The notes under the pieces are model-generated. The model was not told the DNA's origin and searched no databases. It saw only the letters and a list, made by a program, of their open reading frames with translations. A DNA stretch of 64,000 nucleotides from Juglans regia (Eukaryota > Streptophyta > Magnoliopsida > Fagales > Juglandaceae), in NCBI RefSeq assembly GCF_001411555.2, contig NC_049909.1, forward strand, positions 20,508,623 through 20,572,622. The letters are read 5' to 3'. Shown here one piece after another: positions 1 through 13,300 of the stretch (its first letter is position 1; each line of letters starts with the position of its first letter). Made by a program: the position numbers and the translations under genes.

Positions 1-127
1 CTCTGTTAGTTCTTAGATATGTTTTTCTTTATTTTGTTTTCTTCATTTAGGCATTGCATTATTTTTTGAATTAAAGATAATTGTGTATAACAAAATAATT
101 CATATGTATGTTCTGTTATTTGTGCAG

Positions 128-3100
128 AACCCTAGTGCATGCTTTATTAAAGCTGCTAAGGCTGGCATTATGGATGATCTTAAGGGTCATATTGATGCAT
201 TGGCGTGGGGAAAGGTTCCTTCTACAGGGACTGGCAGCCACTTTGATATTATGTATTCTGGGAAGGTACATGGTATATTGTTCTTGCTGATCAAGTCTAT
301 CCAGGAGCTTCCTAAGTGAAGGGTTTTAATAAAATAGCTCATTCTAAAACTTGTATATGGATGGTGTCTCCCTACAATGCATTCTTTGATTTAAGTTCAG
401 AAACAGAGGAATTTTGAAGCATGAATTATGGTATTAGAATCAGTCAAGAATGGCGTCTCCCCAAAATACAAAAATTTTGAATTTGAAAGGTCCCGTCCAA
501 ATGCAGCAAATGTTTAACATATGTAGTTATTGTGCGGATAAAAAGTTTGTCTTTCTTTTTCTTTTTTGATTTATTTTTGTGGTCTTTAAAATTTATTGGT
601 TTTCCTGCATATAACATTATCATTCTCTTTTGAATATTTTTATGAATTTTTACAGTTGTTTCTCTCTCTCTCTGGGCTTTGGACTTTACTGGAGAGAGAG
701 GAGGAGGTGGATTTTTTGCCTAATACATGGGTTTTTTGGTCTTCCAAAGATCTAATTATTTCAATCCCATTGTTATTAATCAGGGGTATGAGCTTGCACA
801 GCCTGAGGATGTTTATAACCTGCTGGGTAGCCAAATTATTTCTGATGAGCAGAATGTAAAGACCAAAACGCCTGTTGTACACCACAGTACATCTGCCAAA
901 TGTGGCACTCAGTTTGTCTACAAGTATGGCGGTCTTGCACCAAAAGAACTTAAAAAGATGGAAAGCATATCGAAATCACTCTTAAGAAGCGTTTTGACAT
1001 CAAATGATGTTCATAAGCTATCCCATGTGTTGAAGGGTATATTGCACAAGTAAGTTAAGATCTCCAGTGATTCTCCTCTGTTTTAGCTTTGTTTGTTGCA
1101 TTGCATTCAGTCATTGTGATACCCCATATGATAAGTGAGGGTAGGTGGTGTATGATATCCCATATTGCTTGGGAAAGAGAAGTTCTTGCTCTTTATAAAG
1201 TTCTAATGAGGCTCCAATTATATCATTAACTAGTCTTTTTAGAGTATAGGTCATGTGGCTTGGGCCTTCTATTGAAGCCTTACAAATGGTATCGGAGTCT
1301 GTCCCAACTAGAAATGTGGGACTTGAGCTGTGCCACCTATAATGGACGGGCTCGACGAGGACGTTGGGAATTTAAGGAAGGAGATTGTGATACTCCCATA
1401 TGATAAGTGAGGATAGGTGGTGTATGAGATCCCTTATTGCTTGTAAATGAGAAGTTCTTGCTCTTTATAAGGTTCCAATGGGGTTCCAATTGTATCATTG
1501 ACTAGTCCTTTTGGAGTATAGGCCACATGTGGCTCGGGCCTTCTAGTGGGGCGTTACAGTCATGCTACACTAAGTGGCTTCTCCTTAATTTTATGCGAGT
1601 TCATCAACTATTTCACTTATCATTGTCCATTGTTTCCTAGCTCTATGGGACTCTAAACAAGACATTGAATTTTGTGTCTTTCAGCGTTTATGGCATCATC
1701 TTGTAAGGCACATGTATTGAAGATTACTTTTAGTTAAAAGAATATTTTATTTCACGTAAATGACTTTTAAATATAGATTATAGTCACTGGCATTCCTAGG
1801 GTGTACTTTAAAACTCAGCAAAATGCATAACCATAGCACCTTTTTTTTTTTTAATTACCTTTGAGGTAGACCAATGAGTTTTAGCTCAGAAGATATGTCA
1901 CCTCGGCAGAATGAGGTGGAAGGTAAGCTCATGGGTTAGGCATTCCAGCTTCAGAAGCAGATGAGTTACTGAGATCCACATCTATGAATTGAAAGGTCCG
2001 AATGATCAAGCATTAACTCAAAAGCATTTGCTTAACACAAGCAACTCTTTGTAGCCCTGTCATTTTAACAGAATGGTAGCATGAGGGAATCACATTTGAT
2101 GATCATCTTCTTATAAAAAGATTGGGTAAGTGTAAACACCCATAACTTTTTTTCTTATACAATTTGGTGAGTGATAAGGACTCACTTCACTCATAACTCA
2201 TAAATCAAGGAAACTTCTCACCTAAGAACAAGGTGGAAGATGAACTCAGGGGTTCAGATCTTACTACACGTGTACTCCCAGGACTTACTGATCATCTTTA
2301 GAAATTGGTGAATTATCAGAAACGGTGTTTGGAAGTTCTCTATAGGAACATTTTGATATGCTCTCATGTGTGTGCAGATTTGCTCGCATACATGTGCAAG
2401 GGTGATAATAACTTTGAATCATGTTATTTTTGGCACGTTACTGTCTGCGTTGTTATGATACTTCTGTGAACAACTGCAATGTTTACCCCCTTTCTTTGAG
2501 CTCCTTGTCCTTGTGATTTTAAGTTCTGTATAGTTATATGATTCTCTATCCTAATTCAAAAGGGTGGGAATTTCTTGTATAAAAAACTGTACCTGTTTGG
2601 CTGTAGGTATCCTATTAATCACAGGTTAGATGAAAAGGACAAGTCAACTTTGATGATGGCTCTATATTTTCATCCTCGAAGGGATGAAAAGATTGGAAGT
2701 GGAGCTCAGGACATAAAGGACATAAAGGTATATAAAATGATGTGGTAAAAAAAAATAAAAAATTGTTGGTCATACCTTTGATGAAGTTCTGCTTTCTCTG
2801 CAACTGGTTGGCATCTTTTCTTGCCAAGTGTTCTTTCCCATGTGGGTGCCTTAAATATATTTCCCAAGTGTTCTTTCTCATTCATATGTCTGTATGAAAA
2901 AAAAAATTATAGCTAAATATTTAAGATTTCTTCTTTTGCTTATCAACTTTTCGGTTTTAATTATTTTATGTATAAACAAGAAAGTTTGGTAATATTAGTT
3001 TCAAAGTTCTCATTGTTCGAAATTATTACAAGAAAAGGTTTTTTCCACGGGTTTTAGTTGTAAAAACATATTTTATAGTTAGTATATACTAGTCATAAAC

Positions 3101-4056
3101 CATGTGCAGGCCGGAATTACTAGATTGCTAGTACTATTTAGTCAAGCACCTAAGGTGGAAATTGAATGGTTATTTTTTTTCCAATTATCTGAAAATGAGA
3201 GGAAAGGTTGATAAAATGAAGAGTTTATATCAGAGGAGAGAAGGTTTTTTCCAGCAAAAGGAGGGGGAAAAGTTGAGAAACTGAAAGGTTTCTGATACAA
3301 AAGAATGAATAACCTTTCTGATATAAAAGAATGAATAGGTAATAAAATCTATGAAAATGGTTGATGACGTGGCTCATTCTTTTGTGAAGATATTGTTTCA
3401 GCTTTTATGTAGGTAGTAGATAGATTGCAATACTGTTGAGGTGACCTTTCTTAATTATTATTCATGTCATATTGTATCCAAAAGTGTCCTCATTTTGGTT
3501 AGAAGTGTTTTGAATGTTACAAGCACATATCCCAAGAGCTACATTAGCAAGATCAACTAACACGCTGAGAAAGAATCCAATTTATCCATGCGTAGCAAAG
3601 TTTTATTTGGTGTCACAATGCAAAATCTCTCTGTACTGTTGCATTTGAGGTGTATGTATACTCAAAACCTTAATTTCCTGCTAGACTAGTTTATATTGAA
3701 ATGAATGGATGCTTAGGTATGCTTCTTCTCAGCTGCAAGTCATTTAAGTTTGAACAGATGGGCATTCGCGCTCAAACTCCTTGCTAATGAAATGGTCACC
3801 ACTGTAAATATCCATGACATTTTATTTGATTCTGTTGGATATTTTCCTTGAGTTTCATGATGGCTCTTTCCCCAATCTTTTACAGGTTAGTTCCCACCCC
3901 AAGTACCAGAATACACGTTGCTTTGAATTGGTACGAATGGACGGGACAGTTGAAGATTTTTCTTACCACAAGTGTGTTCTTGGTGCTCTTGAGATGATTG
4001 ATCCTCGAAGGGCAAAAAGCTACAAATCAAAATGGTTACAACACAATAATGTCTAA
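128..4056 (+). CDS. NRPD1: DNA-directed RNA polymerase IV largest subunit, C-terminal exons (partial gene)
   Basis: Pol IV makes the precursor transcripts for 24-nt siRNAs in RNA-directed DNA methylation, in the nucleus. Four exons join in frame: 128-265, 784-1049, 2607-2727 and 3886-4056 (TAA at 4054-4056). All introns are GT-AG and the exons give 231 codons. The first exon (NPSACFIKAAKAG, then AWGKVPSTGTGSHFDI) is the end of the polymerase core. The last two (ALYFHPRRDEKIGSG, then HPKYQNTRCFELVRMDG and VEDFSYHKCV) form a DeCL-like C-terminal domain. NRPE1 (Pol V) also ends in DeCL, but it usually has a long WG/GW-rich tail first. Here the DeCL follows within about 110 residues and no WG repeats are seen, so NRPD1 is preferred. 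The phosphate transporter next door supports this by synteny. The 5' part of the gene lies outside the window. The intron 1050-2606 carries a TRIM element. Confidence 0.87.
1115..1558 (+). mobile_element. TRIM (terminal-repeat retrotransposon in miniature) in an NRPD1 intron
   Basis: Two direct repeats, 1115-1284 and 1386-1558, both start TGTGATAC and end TTACA, so they are 170-173 bp LTRs with TG...CA ends. Two bases after the left LTR is TGGTATCGGAGTC, close to the initiator-Met tRNA primer binding site TGGTATCAGAGC. A purine run (AAGGAAGGAGA) lies just before the right LTR, as a polypurine tract should. The 5-bp duplication GTCAT flanks the element (1110-1114 and 1559-1563). The internal region is only about 100 bp and codes for nothing. 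The LTRs differ at many sites, so the insertion is not recent. Confidence 0.9.
1870..2300. repeat. Two diverged copies of a short intronic repeat
   Basis: About 1880-1960 and 2195-2270 share the order CTCA..., (A)AGGTGGAAG(A/G)T(A/G)A(A/G)CTCA, then a GGGTT-type box. This resembles the body of a tRNA-derived SINE, but there is no clear A box, B box or target duplication. It lies in the NRPD1 intron 1050-2606. The family is not identified. Confidence 0.3.
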
Positions 4057-4457
4057 GCCCACCCATATATGCATGTACATATTTCTGAAGTCAAAACGTG
4101 TAAAGCGACCATCATTATGCTCGAGTTCTTCACATCACAGCCAAAGATGCAGGCATTTTGACTTACCTTGCAACGAGCTTGATCACCTGAAGCCTGCCCT
4201 TTTATCCTAGGCAATTCCAAGAAATGCTGGGTCTTTGGCAGCAGACCTATTCAGCAGTCATAAAACATATATATTTGCTCTTCTCTAACGATGGTGGACC
4301 ATCTCAGAATAATAGTTTTGGAGCTTTCGTGCCTTTTCAAGCTGTTCATTTCCAGGGCAAGCAGAATATTGTGCACAACAAGAGAGCTAGTAGAGCAGTC
4401 TTAAATTTTTTTTTTTTAGTTAACAATTGTTTTGTCTCTTCATTTTCAAGACAAGCT

Positions 4458-4493
<36 letters not shown>

Positions 4494-4700
4494 ATAGGCA
4501 GGCCCCTTACCCATGCTTCTTTTTGCTGCTTCTACTATAACTTTGTTTGCCTTCAATCATCAGGCAAACAAGATCTAGTGGAAGCAGCAACGAGAAGCTT
4601 GTAAGGATCAATACCAATATTGGGATGTATCTATATGTAATATGGGGAGATACATATTTACATAAATTCTCCAAAAAAAAATCTTTGACATTTTAGCCGA
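4057..4700 (+). other. 3' UTR of NRPD1 with a (CT)n microsatellite
   Basis: The DNA after the NRPD1 stop stays moderately GC-balanced until about 4650 and then turns AT-rich, so the 3' UTR probably ends near there. A (CT)15 run lies at about 4459-4489. The open frame from 4224 to 4604 runs through this simple repeat and looks spurious. Confidence 0.5.
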
Positions 4701-7700
4701 TATGGTGATCTGGTTGTTTTGCAAGTCTGGCTTTGTGAAACTATTCATTCTCAAGTATTCTCAAACTATTTCGTTATTATTTACAAACTATTCATTCCTA
4801 TTAACAAATTATTCAATATTATTCATAAATTATTTTTTTATTATTTAAAAATATTCTGAAATATTCTTCATATCCAAATGAGTTCTTAAAGTTAGTAAAT
4901 TCTAAGCTAGTTTGGTGTATAGTGTATGAGAGATCTGGACAGAATATAATTTTAGTTTGGAATTTAAAAAATTTAAATAACTTTCTTGAGCACTTTGATG
5001 GTCCAGAGACTGCATATCTGCAATGTCTTTGTTTTTATTACCATAATGACAATAGAGAATATATTGCATATCCTGACCGAATAAGACATTATTGTTGGCT
5101 GTACTGTCAATGAACAAGCCTTCATTTGTCGCTTTCACTAAACCCACCAAGCTTATTTAGGGTCTAGATGGTGGTGTTAGGTTCAAAGGCTACAGCAGCA
5201 CGTTGCAGCAATGTGCTGCTGTAGTCCATATTAAATAATAAGCTCAACACTATATTATTAATGAAATTGCTTCTTTTTGCATCTTTCTTCACAAATTTCA
5301 GCATCTCATTCATATCTTTTATAGTCTTGCCAGGGGTTGCATGTGATTTGCCAATAAATTGCTGCTCTGTTCCTTTTTCTTTATTGGCTCAGAAGTCAGA
5401 AGGCAAAAGCGTGCTTTGTTCTTGGACCTGTATTATTGATTAGCAAGCCATGAGATTTTGTTTTCTTGTGAATTACTTCTCTAGCAGCCCTATTAGACCT
5501 GTGCTGAAGAAATGTCAATACGCAGCCAGTGAGCGAGCCACCTTCTTCTTTGTTTCTCATAAAACTTTTCTTTGACTATCTAAGATGTACCGATCATATA
5601 GCCCTCTTGACGTGACACCGTTATCTAAAACACGATAATTATTTATCTAAAACTACGTCGTAAGTTTTAATTTGAGTCTTGCTAATGGACTATATGAAGT
5701 TTGTTTTCTTTTGATTTTGACTATATTATGAAAACAAATTATGTACCCTTAATTTGTCCTTAGCCAATAAGATCAAATGCATTTATTTAATTTTATTCGT
5801 TTAAATCTGATATAATTTAATGGGTCCATTCCACCCACTATTTATATCCAATTAATTGGCATTCCCATTTCTAACATAATTAAAACATTCTTTTTAATCT
5901 CCTATTCTATTCTAATAATTTATGTTAGTTTTGTTACTAATATACTGAATTAATTTCCATCAATTTTATTTATTTATTTATTACTAGCCAGCACACCATG
6001 ATGGAATGATCATGTCGTCGTTATTAGGACAATGATGATTTTGCTGTAAAGCTGCACCAACCGGTTGGCCGGAGATCACAGTGAATGACTGTAAGAATAG
6101 ATAAATGTTTTAAAAAATGTGGAATTTTTTTTAATTGAATAATTAAAAAATTATTTTTTAATAATAATATAAATTTTTTATTTTTTTAAAAAAATATTTA
6201 TGATGATTAAAAAATATATAAAAAAAATAAAAAATAAAAAGATGAAAAAAAATAATACCATTCAAAACATTTTTTAGATTTCGAATTTGAGACAAGTAGT
6301 AGTACTAGTAAAAATAATCCTTTCTATGGTTCTGTAATTAAGTACCAAACAGTACTTTTGGCTTCCTTTAAATTATTTTGAAGGTACATGTCGTCGGATT
6401 GCAAATTGGCAGCTATTTTAAAGTCTTGTAGTTCGTAATGGAAATGATCAAGTTTGGCCTGATGCTTTCATACACATAACAAATGCATATAAGTTACATC
6501 AACTTTCCACATAGATTCATTTTGCAACGAATAATGTCACATGGATTGAACATTATATATACAAATATTTTATAAATGAAATATAATGTAAATATCCCAC
6601 GTAGCATGCGTTCGTGATTAGTGTGTGTTTTTTTTATGGAACGTATCACGTGGGAATGTTCTACGGATGTGTACTGCGCACTTGAAATATTCGGACGCGA
6701 ATCCAAAGATTAGATTTCATGATTAAGATCTGATCTGGAGGCATTTTTTTTATAATCTTCTTTTCATTATAAAGTTAACGACGCACATTTCCGATACACG
6801 CATTAAAAAAAATACTTTGATGTGAAATCATATAAAATTAAATTTATAATTTAATATAATTTAATGTGATGGTGATAAATTAATATAAAATCGCACTGAT
6901 TTGTTTTTGTAATTTTTTTTTTTTATGGTTATAACAATTAAGAAAAAGTCATTTAGGAGACTTTACGTATACATAAAACTATTTATGTAGGTTTAAAATA
7001 ATTTATAAAAATAATATTATTTTATAAAAATATTTTTAATTTAAAATATAATTATATTAAATTTTTTTTTTTTTGTTGACATCATAATTATATTAAAAAT
7101 TATGAGTGAATCACTGCTCTTGTTCTTTGATACGCCTCTTTCATGTTAAAAGGTGGTGCGGTCATAAAAGGAAGAAATAATTTGAAGGTTACCAAATCCC
7201 ACTTTGGCACTTACAAAAGAGTACAATTCGAGTTTGTGGGAGCGACACATATAATAAGATTATAGGAGCGACATAATTACAACAATGACCCTACCCCAAG
7301 TGCCCTTTTCTGTTGGATATTCTTTCCAGATAATAGTTATCATAGGGTCTTTTTGGGAACGAGTTCCTACTTTTTCTGTTTTTTTTTTTCCCTTTGTCTC
7401 TCTTGTGAAGAGACAATCAAATCATTACACTCTACCCTCTAGCAACTGTACTTAAAAAATGCCTTTTTATTTTTTTAACTTATTTTCATACATTTTTTTA
7501 TATTTTTAAAAAAATTTACAAGATTGTAAAAAAAATACATGTAATTTTTATTAAAATAAACAATTTATAACCAATCATTTTGCTTGAAATCTAGTATTGG
7601 GGTGTGTCGCGGATAAGACAAGAGTTGGCTTGTATTTTAATTTTGTATATTAATGATGTGAATGGTGTATCCTCTACATTATTAATCTTTAAAATACTTA

Positions 7701-7880
7701 AAATCTTCACATAATTAGACTAATTTTAATTATTTCTCATTGATCATCTCTAATATAATTATCGATAAAAAAAACTTTAAATATTATATTTATTATTTAA
7801 AAATAAATAAAATTGTAAATGACAATAAAAAAAGTATGTCCAGGTTAGCTAATAATTAAACCCTTTCACGTAATCATATG
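4701..7880. other. Intergenic spacer between NRPD1 and the phosphate transporter
   Basis: AT-rich DNA with no supported gene. A perfect 12-bp inverted repeat (CTACAGCAGCAC at 5190-5201, complement at 5213-5224, 11-nt loop) stands out. Otherwise it holds A/T runs, for example 6110-6260 and 7000-7080, and the proximal promoter of the next gene. Confidence 0.6.
7315..7322. promoter_or_regulatory. Candidate P1BS (PHR1-binding) site upstream of the SPX-MFS gene
   Basis: GGATATTC fits the P1BS consensus GNATATNC, the target of PHR1-type MYB-CC factors. It is about 0.6 kb upstream of the presumed transcription start. A single 8-bp match is expected by chance fairly often, so this is only suggestive. 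Confidence 0.3.
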
Positions 7881-7884
7881 GTAC

Positions 7885-8207
7885 AAAAAGATCCACTTTC
7901 TCCGTGGTCCAAAAAGCGAGGTTTTTTCCGCCTCTCTATCCCGTACAAAGGTTCTTCCTCATACGTGGTTTCTCTGAAGATCCGAATCCCTTTAGCTCTC
8001 GAAATTTTGGATTAGGATAGAAAATCCCGCTGTTTCGTGAAGAAAGAAAAAAAAAGATTTCTGTTTTCTCCAGTGTTTCCCGTTGTATTTTTATTTTATT
8101 TTTATCTTTTGTTTGGATTGGTGCTGTCTGGCTGTTCGTTGATTGTCATCTAAAAAGTTTCGTTCCTAAAGCAGACTTCTAAGCGAGGTTTCCGAAAATC
8201 TGATTCG
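7885..8207 (+). other. Probable 5' untranslated exon of the SPX-MFS gene
   Basis: A pyrimidine-rich, less AT-rich stretch begins near 7885 and ends at a possible donor (TTCG/GTAATG at 8207/8208). The acceptor TTCTTTGCAG ends at 10300, 6 bases before the start codon, which implies a 5'-UTR intron of about 2.1 kb. The transcription start and the donor are inferred. Confidence 0.4.
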
Positions 8208-10306
8208 GTAATGCATCTTTTCACGAATGAATTCTTATTTTATACAGTGTGTTGGATGCCTTTTGTGTTCGTTTTCTCTGAAAATATGCTCTGTTTGGCG
8301 ACTTAGAAAATTGAATAAAAGAAAATGAGAGTTTCGATACCCTGTATATTCCGCGCCTGAAATCATTTCACTTTTCCATAGTTTTCCGAATACGGACAAC
8401 GAAGAGCGTACCAGTTGGTACTGATTTTCTGTTTTCCTTTTCCCGAGTTTTCTCGGCAACCAAACAGAGTATCAACAGGAACTTCTAGGCTACGTTTTCC
8501 CAGCTGTTTGATACGATTCTGAAGTTGGAATTTTCATTTTTGAGCACCCTGTTAATTTAATGGTCGTTCTATACGTAGGAACGGCATTTGTATATATCAT
8601 GAATAAAGTAAGCGCTGAAGCGGGCTTGAAAGCAACATGCAAGGGATTGAGCTTTTGAGAGCTGTTGCGCGTTTGCGCATATTGCTTGTTAGCGCTTTAG
8701 AAGGATTGCAGGACCCTTCGGCTTTTCTAATAAGTTAGAAATAGTTTCTTATTTCTTTTTGTTTATTCTTGGTTAATTAATTATTTTAATTGCTTGATTT
8801 TAGTACGAGGGTAGTCCATGGATATGTAATGGTTGACTTTTAAATACGAGAACTTGATCACCCGATTATTTCATGCTGACTTGGTCCAATCGGGTGGTTT
8901 ATGAGATGATAATGAACATGTTTTATGGAATCAAACTAAACGGACCGTTCAATGCCAATATCGTAAGAAATCACTGCTCTAAGGATGGGTAGTTTATTCT
9001 AAGTTACGTAAACCTTGTGAAAGACATAAGTTAACTGACAAGTCGATATGCATGTTGGATAAGTATTATAATAATAGTTCGATTGAAACTTATCATGGGG
9101 AGAAAATGCTATCCTTTTGGATGGTTTACCCTAACTTCCCTGCCTGATTGATGTAGCAATGAGACATACAATTTTTGGCTTAAGGATGGGTAATCAATAT
9201 TCAAATGCTGCAGAAAAAGTGATGGGTCTTGTTTTGGTTTAGATTGGGGATCAAGATCTCCAGCATTTTCCATTTATTTATGTATCATTGATCACCTAGC
9301 TAAATGATTGAGTGTGCAAGATTCTCTCCTGTATTATATTTCCTTATATTGGTTGAATTTTATTATTTTCTGCCAACAGATAGTCACTTTTTATTATTCT
9401 TTCTTAGACAATATGCAATTGGTTTTCCTTCAGATGTTCTAGGTGGTTGTGCTCATATGGCTCTATGCAAAAGCGAAGTTGCTTTTGTCAATCTTTCTGA
9501 AATGCCATTTTACAAGAATTAAGATACATATGTCAGGGTTTAGTGTGTGTCTGATTCTTGATTTGTCTAAACTCCAATTACCATGACATAGGACTTCTGT
9601 TTATCTGTAAAATGCACAAGTTATCTTCTGTTTCTTAAGTTCATTGAAGTTTCTACATTATTCAGTTTGACCGAGATGAATGCTTTGTTCGATATGAAAT
9701 ATAATGTGATATTTGCACATTTTAGATTGGTGCTTGTAGTAAACCGGGTATGTGTGCATATTTTCAATTGTTAGCATGCTTATTCGGTTTAAACTGTTAT
9801 ATTGTGTTCAGCAAATTTGCTTCATTGTAAAGTCTCCATGTTGAATAGCATGTGAGTATTTTCAATGCAAACCATATTTGCCTAGCATTCATATTAAAGG
9901 AGAAATATTTCTCTGTTTAATCTGTGCAACGAGGAGACCACATTTTGCACTAGAGTGCCAAATGTTATTCCATTGAAGTTGTCAAATTTTCTGTGTAACT
10001 GTCCATTATATTTTATCTCTGACGTGGTAAAAGGTCTACAATAGCCTTGAAATTGTATGTTGATTAATATTTTTCCTGTGGAGCTGGATTTTTTACTTGC
10101 ATAAACATGATGATTCTATGTGAAGTCTTGTGCAAGATAATGCACAAAATATAACTTCTATTGTTGTCTTCTTTCATTATCCTCTCATGCTGGAACAGCT
10201 CCGGGTATCAATAATCACAGATAATGCAAATTTCTGCTGTATATTTTTCCATGTCCCTCTAGCTTTCTTTTCACATAGGTTTCCATTGTTTTCTTTGCAG
10301 TGAAAG

Positions 10307-13300
10307 ATGGTTGCCTTTGGGAAAAGGTTGAAGGAAAGACAAATTCAAGAATGGCAAGGGTATGCTTGACATATAATTATATCATTCTAGTTTTAACCGC
10401 TTAGAACTTAATCCATTTGGCTTACTTAATAAAAGTATACTCTAACAGACGAGCAAAGAGAAAAAATGTAAATATTTTCTGTTATCAGTTAGTGACAGGC
10501 ATTCTGTATTTTTGTTATTTCTTTTTTGAAGCTAGGTAATGGTGGTAAATGAATTTTGATAAGTTGTTATGGTTATCTAATTATGAACAAGTCATTGGTA
10601 GTAACATAGTAGATTGAACATCTTATCTAATGGCCCTTGTGACTAAAAGATTTGATTTGTTTGTACATCTGTTGTGAGCATATTAATCTCATAGTTTTTT
10701 GGAAACAACTTTTCAACTCTACCTATCTACTTTTACAAACCCCTTTTACTTTGGGCTAAGGCCATTGTATTAGAGGCGGCTGATCTTAATGACTTGTATG
10801 CTTCTTTTTTTGTTAGTAAGCTGTAATTAGGTATATTTCTCTTGTATATTACCTGTATACTTGGGCTTTGCCTAATTATGAGGATTAATAAATTTTTCTT
10901 ACTTATATATAAAAAAAAACTTTTACAAACCCCAATACAAGAATTGAAATTTCCTAGTCCTTTTTCAGCAAAACAAAGCCTAGTCTTTTCTGCCTTCTAT
11001 CCTGCTTTTCCTGCTGGAGACTGTTTTTTATTAGCTCAGTCATGAATCCCCCTGGATGGAGCCATGGTCTATTTTGGTAGTCTTGTACACCTGTTGAAAC
11101 CCAAAAGGGAAAAAAGAATCCCAAGATCTCACAACAGACCTATATTTTCACAGTATGTTTATGACCCTTCTTTGCCAACTTTCAACTGACAACTGCTTGA
11201 ATGCATTTTCTAACAGAATCCTTATTTCTTGATACATGGCTAAAATTTCTGCCATTCTGCTTGCTCCAAATTTGATATACCATAGTGGCTGAAACGATGG
11301 TTTACTCCTTGCATTCCTTCTGAAAGTGGCTGGTGGCAGCGAGCTATCCCATGGTTTTTAACCAGGCCACAATCTTTATTCTTTCCTCTTGGCAACCAGT
11401 CCATGATATGAACCTGCAGGACACAGATTTGTGTAGCCCATTGCCCGAATCCATTTGTAAATTACTGCTCAAAATGATTAATCCAAATTTTTGTTGCCGT
11501 CCACAAAACACGCAACCTGCTGGTAGCTTGTTTTGGGTCAGATTTCTCTCAAAAGTTTATCTTATAAGATTTAGAAATTAAAGCTTGTTTTTTCAAATTT
11601 CGTAGCTTCATGCGTCTTCTCAAAAGAATATTATCAAACCTTTTGTTTAAATGCAACCAAACCACTCACAGAGATGAGATGAGAAATCTGTGAATAGTAG
11701 TTAAATAGTTTGAGTTAAGATTTTTATTGGGTTTTGGGAAAAGAGAGAGAAAAAGTTGAATAAAAATATTATAAAGTTAAAATATTGTGAATTGTTTTTT
11801 GTGTTTTATATGGAAGTTTGGGAAAGTTGTAATGATTAATAATGATTAGATGAAAATTTATGGAAGATAAATTGAAAAGTATTTGTATTTAAGTAGTGTT
11901 TGGATGTTGAGATGAGATGATATGGGATGAAATGAGACCAACTGCGTATCCAAATGGGGCCTAAGATAAAGATGGGGGTTTCATTGAATATTATTGCACA
12001 ACAGTTTCATTTCATTGTAATTAGATTCCTGTCATTGATGCTCATGATTTGATTTCTTACTCTTCCAGGTATTACATTAACTATAAACTCATGAAGAAAA
12101 GAGTAAAACAATATGTTCAACAAATTGAAGTTGGGACTCAAGATCGACGGCATGTACTCAAGGATTTCTCAAGAATGTTGGATAATCAGGTGCTTTGTGT
12201 ACATGTTTCTTGTCATGAAACAAAACAGACAATAAGATGTAACAAGAACTAATATTTGTTTTATGTATCAACTTATAAAATATATATATATATATATATA
12301 TATATGTTTTATGTATCAGTGCTTTGCTTATGCATGTTAAATTTCTGTCTTTCACAATCTGCTTATTGAATCACATATGCATTATGTCAAACTGAGTAGC
12401 TTATAGGTTTGTTAATTTTAGAGGATTCCTTTACAGTTGGTTCCAAGATAACGCACCCACCTTGTCATTATGCTCAATTACACAATCCATTGAACTATAA
12501 GTAACATAACTATATAAGTATTTGTTATAGTCAAGTTGAAGTAGGTGTTTTCTTATTAACCTTTTTAAGATGGAACTAGGTTATCTTTTCAAAGTGACCA
12601 TGGCCGATCTGTCAAATCTTTAAGAGAAGTGAAGAAACATCTGATGTTATGGCAGATAAATTAAAAGTTCCGTCAGGTCCCGTAGATATGTAATGGAACA
12701 TGTGATATCCCTTGAGTAGCTACCTCTCCATACGATCAAACATAATGAGTAAATTTTTTTAGCCTTAAAGGGAGGATCTAAGACATAACCTATGTCAATG
12801 TTTTAAGTGGCAGTGGCTCTTGTGCAGATGTATACTTACCCTCTAGGGAACAAAAATTGTTTGTTTAAAGGAACCTCACATGTGCAGTCATCATGGATGA
12901 CCTAAGTTCTGGTGTTCTTTACTCAAGGTTGATCATGAATGGTGTTTTTACCAATTCCTTATAATTATTTCAGATTGAGAAGATTGTCCTTTTTCTGTTG
13001 GAACAACAAGGGATACTAGCAAGCAGGTTAGCTAAGCTTGATGAACAGCATGATTCCCTTCAGCAGCAACCTGATATGTCTCAAATATCTGAATTACGAG
13101 AAGCTTATAGAGCAGTGGGACGAGATCTTTTAAAGCTTCTCTTTTTTGTTGAGATAAACGCTATTGGTCTGCGGAAGATACTGAAGAAGTTTGATAAACG
13201 CTTCGGTTATAGATTCACTAATTATTACGTCAAAACACGTGCAAATCATCCTTACTCCCAGCTGCAGCAAGTGTTCAAGCATGTGGTAATGTGTTAATGT

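Noticed and set aside
128..4056. NRPE1 (Pol V) instead of NRPD1
   Set aside because: There are no WG/GW repeats between the core and the DeCL domain, and the tail is short. The neighbouring SPX-MFS gene also points to NRPD1. It was not fully excluded, since only the end is visible.
4224..4604. 126-residue open frame after NRPD1
   Set aside because: It crosses a (CT)n microsatellite, giving an (SL)n stretch, lies in the 3' UTR and has no domain.
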